Source: Candidatus Nanohalarchaeota archaeon
GTDB taxonomy: Archaea; EX4484-52
Direction of reading: 5' to 3'
DNA: 6,727 bases
NCBI GenBank assembly: GCA_003660905.1
Contig: QMVB01000052.1
Span: 1-6,727, forward strand
Below, piece by piece: positions 1 to 5,700 of the stretch. The notes beneath the pieces are model-generated. The model was not told the origin of the DNA. It ran no database searches and worked only from the letters and a program-made list of their open reading frames with translations. The translations under genes and the position numbers were made by a program. Position 1 is the stretch's first letter. The number at the start of each line of letters is the position of its first letter.

Positions 1-149
1 TACCCGGGAATAAAAAGCACAAGCAATAAACCGATAATAGCACGGGCTATCCTATATATCAAATAAAGGATATTTGTTTTAACGACCATGACTAAAAATA
101 CAAGCAATATTAACAAGAGGATTATCTGCCTGAATCCTATAGAATTCAT
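1..149 (-). CDS. Membrane protein, N-terminal fragment, DUF1616-like (runs off left edge)
   Basis: This reading frame opens at an ATG (149-147) seven bases after the archaeosortase stop and stays open to the left edge, giving 49 residues and a last incomplete codon TA-. The visible protein starts MNSIGFRQ, then has a very hydrophobic helix (about residues 8-23), a short loop, and a second hydrophobic stretch ending in LLLVLFIPG. The pattern of a basic residue, IIGL, then LVLFIPG(Y) resembles the opening of DUF1616 domains in archaeal membrane proteins; this is from memory, not a search. An in-frame ATG at 167-165 would add MHIKNK and overlap the archaeosortase gene by 11 bases, so the start is uncertain; neither has a strong ribosome site. 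Tight spacing on the same strand suggests co-transcription with the archaeosortase. The incomplete last codon could be Tyr, which fits the family, or a stop. Reality as a gene is likely; family assignment is moderate. Confidence 0.55.
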   Translation of the reverse strand, partial: MNSIGFRQIILLLILLVFLVMVVKTNILYLIYRIARAIIGLLLVLFIPG

Positions 150-156
150 TTTATTT

Positions 157-1368
157 TTAATATGCATACTTTCTTCTATTTAAGTTTCTTTTTGGATCCA
201 ATATCCTTTTAATTACGTTAGATTCTTCTTTCTTGATTAGAGTAGGATTTGCATGGTGATGCGCATATTGATGCAATGGTCTGACCCGGGCTTTTTTATT
301 TCTGCCTATGTTTAATGCCCCTTTGGTTGCAGCAGTGCTATTTTTGTTTTTTGCATTGATGCCCCGCAGCTCGCTGCGGTTGGGCTCTTCATTGTTTTTT
401 CTTTCTCTGCCTGTCTTGGATTGTCTTGCGGAGTTAAACCCAGGCTTATTTTCTTCATCGCCGGAAAACCGGAATAATATTGTCCAGAACAGAGATATCC
501 ATATAAAGAAAAAAATCCATCCAAGGTGTGTATGCGCAGACATAAGAGCATTGTTTCCTAATTTGAGCCCTATGAGGAACAAAAGCACTATCCTCAGGAC
601 ATTGGAAAAAAAGGTTCCTGCAACGCCAAAAATGAATAAGGCGACTTTGTTTTTCAGGGTTGTCTTAATATCTCCAATTATTGCAAAAAAAGCAGCTATA
701 AATACAGACATTGATGTTACTCCGGAGCATAGCGCGCCGATAAATACATGGAACGTATTATCGCTCATTGCAAGAGTATATCCGCCGGTTTGCTCTATAG
801 AATGTACTGAATACCCTAGGAGGGACAATATTCCTTTGGAAACATAAGCTAAAATGCTTATTAAAGGCAGGTATATCTCTTTTAATGTGTAATCAAATAC
901 TCCGCTCCTGGCATACTCTATTACTCCGGCAGGAAATATAAGAAGGCCCATTATAATAAAAAACCTGAAAGAGAATCTTAAAAAAAAACTTTGCGAATTT
1001 ATAAAATTGGAGATATAAGAAATTGCATCTTTCTTTATGAATATGAAAATACTGAACATGAAATACATCAGGGAAAATGCAACAGGAATTGTCGAGCCCA
1101 TATTTCTTGTGTAGAATATGATAAAGAGCAAAATCATTGTCGCTATGAAAAAATAAAAACCGTGTTTTATGTCTTCTCTATTTTTGTTTTCAAAATATTC
1201 ATAGCCAAGAATGAAAACACTGCTCAAAAACAATACAATAAATGTCAATATAATCTGGACTTTGCTGAAATCCTGATGGACAAAGCCATGGTATCCCATT
1301 TCAAATAAATATGTGAAAGAGCCTATCAGCAGGATTATCCCGATCAATATTGTCTTGTTGATTTTCAT
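157..1368 (-). CDS. Archaeosortase/exosortase family transpeptidase with long basic C-terminal tail
   Basis: This is a 403-residue multi-pass membrane protein of the exosortase/archaeosortase family. These enzymes recognise a C-terminal sorting signal on exported proteins, cut it, and pass the protein to a surface anchor. Counting from the ATG at 1368, hydrophobic helices fall at about 6-20, 37-56, 71-87, 93-112, 130-150, 165-187, 205-231, 242-268 and 281-301. The catalytic candidates sit in the expected order: Cys214 in GALCSGVTS, Arg259 in SNVLRIVLL, and His281 in HTHLGW. Most family members end shortly after the last helix. This one continues for about 100 residues (303-403), rich in Lys, Arg and Asn, with a HQYAHHH stretch and a palindrome-encoded NRSELRG segment; the tail should be cytoplasmic. 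A GTG nine bases upstream (1377) would add three residues, but it lies inside an AGTGAT ribosome-site-like sequence, so the ATG is preferred. The next gene follows at once. The family call is strong; the subtype and substrate are not known. Confidence 0.88.
   Translation of the reverse strand: MKINKTILIGIILLIGSFTYLFEMGYHGFVHQDFSKVQIILTFIVLFLSSVFILGYEYFENKNREDIKHGFYFFIATMILLFIIFYTRNMGSTIPVAFSLMYFMFSIFIFIKKDAISYISNFINSQSFFLRFSFRFFIIMGLLIFPAGVIEYARSGVFDYTLKEIYLPLISILAYVSKGILSLLGYSVHSIEQTGGYTLAMSDNTFHVFIGALCSGVTSMSVFIAAFFAIIGDIKTTLKNKVALFIFGVAGTFFSNVLRIVLLFLIGLKLGNNALMSAHTHLGWIFFFIWISLFWTILFRFSGDEENKPGFNSARQSKTGRERKNNEEPNRSELRGINAKNKNSTAATKGALNIGRNKKARVRPLHQYAHHHANPTLIKKEESNVIKRILDPKRNLNRRKYAY
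361..385. repeat. GC-rich palindrome (hairpin) inside the archaeosortase tail
   Basis: Positions 364-379 read CCGCAGCTCGCTGCGG, with 7-base arms (364-370 and 373-379) around a 2-base centre. A further GCC/GGC pairing (361-363 with 383-385) closes the hairpin after a small bulge. It is much more GC-rich than its AT-rich surroundings and is translated in frame as NRSELRG. It could be a short dispersed palindromic element that landed in coding sequence, or simply a stable RNA hairpin. Only one copy was noticed in the window. Confidence 0.6.
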
Positions 1369-1372
1369 TTTA

Positions 1373-1378
1373 ATCACT
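1373..1378 (-). promoter_or_regulatory. Ribosome-binding site deciding the archaeosortase start
   Basis: On the minus strand this reads AGTGAT, a partial match to the archaeal AGGTGAT Shine-Dalgarno sequence. It is followed by TAAA and then the ATG at 1368. A GTG that would open the frame slightly earlier (1377-1375) is contained in this site, which argues that the GTG is part of the signal and not the start codon. Confidence 0.5.
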
Positions 1379-1402
1379 GTTTAATAATAAAAAATAAAAA
1401 AA

Positions 1403-1413
1403 GTTTATATAAC
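1403..1413 (-). promoter_or_regulatory. Archaeal TATA box, likely archaeosortase promoter
   Basis: The minus strand reads GTTATATAAAC, a good archaeal TATA element, preceded by a purine-rich AAAGAAG that could serve as the BRE. With the usual spacing of about 26 bases from the box centre, transcription would begin near 1381, leaving a leader of about a dozen bases that still includes the AGTGAT site. The box overlaps the last codons of the transposase remnant, so the remnant may supply the promoter. Confidence 0.55.
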
Positions 1414-1743
1414 TTCTTTAATCTCTTTCCAGATGTCTGACATTCAATTCTTTTTATTAATCCTTCTTTTTTCGGGCGGATGTATTTGCACGAAAGGAAA
1501 TTGATTTTATTGTGGGATCCTTTGAGGTATTTCGGTCCAATGGCTTCTGGTGTGTATTTCCTTGAGATTCCTTTTTTCCAACCCATATCGTCTGTTAAGA
1601 TTAGATTTTCATTCATCTTTTTTTCATTTACTGATATTATATCTCCCTGCAATTAAATGCCTGACTATTTTTCTGTTAGATCCTCCTTTTTTATGCAATT
1701 CTCTTGCTTTTTTTCTTTTTTCAAAAAGTAGTATTTTTTTCAT
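1405..1743 (-). pseudogene. Degenerate DDE-type transposase/integrase remnant
   Basis: No intact gene lies here, but pieces of one protein appear in successive minus-strand frames. From an ATG at 1743 a 39-codon frame (stop at 1626-1624) contains EKRKKARELHKKGG and NRKIVRHLIAGRYNISK, which look like the N-terminal helix-turn-helix of an integrase-core transposase. The protein then continues in another frame with TDDMGWKKGISRKYT, the linker seen after such domains, and IGPKYLKGS, INFLSCKYIRPKK and GLIKRIECQTS, which resemble the start of an RNase H-like DDE core. From memory, related archaeal transposases carry an Asp-Phe before IGPKYLKG; here it is Glu-Ala, and the 40 or more residues that usually separate RKYT from the core are gone. 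A further shift near 1430 gives KEIKEVI and a stop at 1407. The frame shifts, internal deletion and missing acidic residue indicate a dead element. Family identity rests on recall, with no search. The only long open frame (1652-1374) lacks an ATG near its start. Confidence 0.6.
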
Positions 1744-1799
1744 TTGCCTACAATTACACTTATAAGATAGATGGACTTACTCTATTTGAAACTCAACTA

Positions 1800-2729
1800 T
1801 TAATCTACAACTTCTTCGCTGATTTTGGCAGATTTTTTTGCATAGATAATTCCTGCAATGCCAAGAATTAATATCAATATTAGTATTCCTACACCAGAAG
1901 CTGAAGCATTTCCTGCAACAGAATTCAGAAAGTTTCCTGTTATTGATGAAAGAAAACCGCTATTGTCTTTTTCTTTTTTATCATCCTCAGCTAAAGGCAT
2001 TGCACATTCCTGACTAATAATAGGCTTATTTTCTTCTGTTCCGCAACTGTTCAAATCCATGCACACTCTTTTCTGCCTGCTGTTGAAACAGTCAAACCAC
2101 TCACTGCACTTCCAGTTTTCAGTGCATGTTGTTTGCTTTGTCTCTTCTTCCTGATTATTTGTCTGCTCATTATCTCCGGTAGTTGTTGTTGTTGTTTCAT
2201 CGTCGTCTGTTTTGGTTGTTGTTGCTAAAGGTGCACTTCCACCTGAAGAACTGCTGCTGCCTGAACCTCCTGAACTACTGCTAGATGAAGATGAGGAACA
2301 TTGTCCACAGTCACCAGGGCATGTTGAGCATGATTCTCCTGCCTCGCAGATTGCATCTCCGCAGAAATTTGGTATTGTTGCGGATAGATCTAATCTTGTG
2401 CTTGCGCCGCTGGAAAAATAATATTCTCCTGCCTTGACATTGCTTATATAAAATTCAATCAAGTTTCCATCCCGCTTCCCGTCAGGATTGAGAACATAAA
2501 ATATTGGCTCATACCCGTATTTACCGTCTTTTGTAAAAGCGCTTGATACAACATCATTGCTTATTTTTGCATCAATCAATATATTGTCCGGCGAAGGATT
2601 TCCATTGATAACTACATCGCCATAAAACTGGTGCGGCATTCCCGGAATTGCCAAAGCAATATTTGTAAATAACAATACTGCCGCTATGCCTGTCAAGACG
2701 CTCTTGCCTGTTTTGTTTAACCTCATCAT
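1800..2729 (-). CDS. Secreted, stalked, membrane-anchored surface protein with Cys-rich motifs
   Basis: This 309-residue protein has a typical Sec signal peptide (basic MRLNKTGK, hydrophobic core, ALA at 25-27). A beta-rich globular domain follows at about 28-120, opening IPGMPHQFYGDVVINGNPSPDN, a type I recall from archaeal surface proteins. Residues 123-144 are a compact Cys-rich motif (CGDAICEAGESC, CPGDCGQC). A low-complexity stalk of Ser/Gly and then Thr/Asp/Glu spans about 145-200, typical of surface proteins and possibly glycosylated. Residues 202-242 (CTENWKCSEWFDC, RVCMDLNSCG, QECA) look like a small TSP1-like disulfide module. A hydrophobic helix at 279-297 is followed by KKSAK and a short acidic tail, so the protein should be anchored with its bulk outside. 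It could be an archaeosortase substrate, but there is no clear PGF- or PEF-type tripeptide. Two ATGs (2729, 2726) compete; ribosome-site spacing favours the second. It lies 39 bases after the giant surface gene. Its molecular function is unknown. Confidence 0.88.
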   Translation of the reverse strand: MMRLNKTGKSVLTGIAAVLLFTNIALAIPGMPHQFYGDVVINGNPSPDNILIDAKISNDVVSSAFTKDGKYGYEPIFYVLNPDGKRDGNLIEFYISNVKAGEYYFSSGASTRLDLSATIPNFCGDAICEAGESCSTCPGDCGQCSSSSSSSSSGGSGSSSSSGGSAPLATTTKTDDDETTTTTTGDNEQTNNQEEETKQTTCTENWKCSEWFDCFNSRQKRVCMDLNSCGTEENKPIISQECAMPLAEDDKKEKDNSGFLSSITGNFLNSVAGNASASGVGILILILILGIAGIIYAKKSAKISEEVVD

Positions 2730-2737
2730 ATCACCCT
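2730..2737 (-). promoter_or_regulatory. Strong Shine-Dalgarno site of the 309-residue surface protein gene
   Basis: The minus strand reads AGGGTGAT, containing GGTGAT, which is complementary to the archaeal 16S rRNA 3' end. It directly abuts the ATG at 2729, whereas the second ATG at 2726 has a 5-base gap after GGTG. The spacing therefore favours translation from 2726, shortening the protein by one residue. Confidence 0.65.
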
Positions 2738-2751
2738 GAAAATAAAAGATT

Positions 2752-2768
2752 ATAAAAAAATAAAAAAA
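2752..2768 (-). terminator. Oligo-T tract after the giant surface gene
   Basis: Immediately after the TAA stop (2771-2769) the minus strand carries seven T, one A and seven T, then ATA. Archaeal RNA polymerase often terminates at such oligo-T runs without a hairpin. It may end or attenuate the giant transcript so that the downstream gene is expressed at a different level. Only 39 bases separate the two genes, so read-through is also possible. Confidence 0.45.
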
Positions 2769-5700
2769 TTATGGACCACAGAATCCACAAGATGTGGAAA
2801 AGGAGTAGGTGTCCTCTACATCTATCTCCATCCAGTATCCTGCTCCTGCGTCCATCTCATCGTACAATCCAAGATATTTCCATGATGGGCTGTCCGGACC
2901 CCAGTAGGTTACAAGAGAACTCCATCTTTCAGTTCCAAATACAGTATCTACCAGCGAATATAATGTACAGTATGCACAGTCTCCGTTTCCTACAGGTCCA
3001 TTGTATCCGAGTTCACCGCTGGTTCCATAGTAACCTATCAGATTCCATCCAGGCACTACTTTTTTGCTTGGTGGTGTTGCGGCTTCACTGAACAAACTTC
3101 CTCCAATAGTTAGCTGAACAGGGTTTCCTTCCATTGCGCTTGTGTTCATCAATACCCAATAGCCCCAGCCGGGTTTCATCTCAGTTAATGTATCTGTTCC
3201 TGGTCCCGGTGTATATACATACCATTCATCTGCTTCGCCATCATATGTCCAGACTGAAATTACCTTGCCTGCAATGTCTTCAAATACTTTCTCTATTGAA
3301 TTCTCTGTCATTACAAATGGTACAGATATCAGGTTCCATTTAGGATTAAGTGTTATATTAAATGCACCGCCTTTTACTTTTATCCATTCCAGATCTTTTT
3401 CGCTTTCATGACCCACTGCATCTGTGCAGTAGAATTCAAGCTGGTGAAGGCATTCTTCTTCCAGATATATTTCTGTTCCTTCTACTGTAGTATTCCACTC
3501 TGTCCAGTTCTGTGTTCTGTCCCACCATACTCTCCAGTGAACTATTGAATGGTCTGATGGATGAGGACCCTGATCATCGCAACTCAAGGTAATTGGAGTC
3601 ATTGTTGTTACTTTCCATTCCCAGGTACAGTTGCCGGAAGTATTATCGCAATAAGAGCTTGGCTTTCCGACTTTCTTATCCGGAACAGGCGCAGTATTAT
3701 CAACAAAGACGCACTGGTAGTTTAGAGTTTCTGTCTTGTTCACATTGTCCACACTGTAGTATTCTATAATGTGGCATGATTCTTCAAGACCTGTGTATTT
3801 ATACCCTGTTGGATTGTATGGTTCAGGTGCTGTTGGCAGTCCGTATCTTGCATCCTGAGTCCATCCACTACAGTTGTTGTAGCAGTAGTGCCAGTCATCT
3901 GAATCATTTAGATATATATCTTTGTAATATGTCCTATTTACTCCTGATGGATGCGGTTCTGGATCGTATGCAAACAATGTTACATTAGTTGAACTTGTTA
4001 TCCATTTTATGCCTCCTTCCTCAAAGAAAGGACCTATGTATGTTTTCTCTGTTATAGGCGGTTTCTTGTCAACAAAGAAGCACTGCCATTGCACATTCTC
4101 ATCATTTTCAAGTTTATCTACAGAGTAGTATGCGAGTATATGGCATGATTCATTTTCTTTGTAGATTGAACCAGTATAGGTATTCCACTTTTCTGAATCA
4201 AGATTTGTTGGATCCCATTGTGCGCAATTTGCCGGTGTATTGCAGTAATAATCATCAACTATCATATTCTGCCAATATGTTTCATTTACGCCAATAGTGC
4301 AAACTCCTCCTCCATCAACAGCACTTAGGTTAATCCAGCTTGCTGTGTCAATATATGTTGCATTGGTTGTTTCATTGAGATAATATGCTCCATGATATGA
4401 TTGTGTTGTGGTTGGCGCAATAGAGTCAACCTTGAAGTATTCTATATCCTCTGTACCTTCATTATTAAGACCATCTACACAATAAAATTCAAGATTGTGC
4501 ATTGTTTCCTCGCGGAACTGGAAAACAAAAGATGCTCCTCCGGTATATATGCAACAATAGTTTTCAGCATTTAATGTCCCGCTATAATAATTGCAGTATG
4601 CATCTGTTATGTATCCCCAATCCGGATAGTCATAAGATACTTTGAAACATACGCTTTCTTTTCCAACAGGATGACGATCCCTATCAGTACAAGTCAAATT
4701 GATTTGCGTCTTGTTGCTTACATGTATCACAGTTTCATTGTGGCAAACAGTCCCGTTGGTTTGATTGCATTGGTCCTGCAGCAATCTTGTTAAAACAACC
4801 TCATCGTATCCTGTAGCATTGTCTGTTGCTGTTGCAATAGCTGTAATTGTGTTGTCTCCTACAGCTAAATCAACACTGCAATAGATGAAACTTCCATCAG
4901 GATAAAGTGTTGCGACATTGTTGTTGACTGTGACTTTAATAATATTGGTCAGAGTCAATCCGGGAAATGCAACACTAAGATTTGCAGGGTCATCAACATA
5001 AGTGTATGTTCCGCCGGTGCCGTTTGCTATTTCTTTCAATAAGGTTTCATTAACTCCGCTGCCAAGACCCATTGTATGGATTACAATTCCTGCATTTGCC
5101 GCATTAGTGGTATATTGCGGACTGTATGATCCTGATCCATCAGTGAATAATATTTCAACCCATGCAGAGCCACTGCGTCCGTTATTTATTAAGTGTTCGT
5201 TTGCCAGATCCACTGCATTGCCTATATTTGTGCCACCGCTTGCATCCAGTGTATCAATTGCTTCCTTTGCTTCTGTATGATTGAAAGTGAAATCTTGAAT
5301 TATGTTTGCATAATTGTCGAAATCAATTACTGCAATAGCTACCTGACTGCCTTCGGGCAATATATCAATTAAATTCTTTGCGCCATCTTTTCTTGATTCA
5401 TTAGGATCATTCCATGACATACTGCCGGACGTATCCATTACAAAAATAACATCCAAACTGCCGCTTCCGCCGATAGCAGAAGCTGCGCCTTCAACACACA
5501 TGCTATCACAGCAGGTCTGGCTTCCGTTATTTATATTAGTAATATCAATAACCACGCTTGTATTGGATTTATTTGAGTAGGAACTTCCGCTGTCATAATA
5601 AGCGCAATCGCCGGATGATGAAACATTTTCACATATTTCTACCTGCTCTCCGGTTTCCATAAAAGGATTTCCTATTGTTTTGTTCCATTCAGGCGGGGTA

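Noticed and set aside
312..551. 79-codon minus-strand frame overlapping the archaeosortase tail
   Set aside because: It lies wholly within the archaeosortase gene in another frame and includes the palindrome; no ribosome site or domain supports it.
308..847. 179-codon plus-strand open frame opposite the archaeosortase
   Set aside because: It is antisense to the conserved core and tail of a clear family member, has no recognisable domain, and its composition mirrors the opposite strand.
991..1308. 105-codon plus-strand frame
   Set aside because: It is antisense to the N-terminal membrane helices of the archaeosortase, and no domain is recognised.
1374..1652. 92-codon minus-strand frame as an intact gene
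   Set aside because: It begins with TTG in the middle of the transposase-like text, and its homologous-looking upstream part is in another frame, so it is better explained as part of a pseudogene.
1550..1765. 71-codon plus-strand frame rich in Leu and Phe
   Set aside because: It is the antisense shadow of the Lys-rich transposase remnant; poly-T sequence gives false hydrophobic peptides.
1759..1766. CTTATAAG as a promoter for the region left of the 309-residue gene
   Set aside because: With normal spacing transcription would start inside the first codons of the remnant; there is no functional gene for it to serve.
2749..2754. TATAAT-like sequence as promoter of the 309-residue gene
   Set aside because: It sits only about 22 bases from the start codon, which would give a leaderless transcript and lose the strong Shine-Dalgarno site; it is better read as the end of the oligo-T tract.
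5002..5280. 92-codon plus-strand frame opposite the vWA domain
   Set aside because: It is antisense to a domain with all metal-site motifs intact, and has no features of its own.
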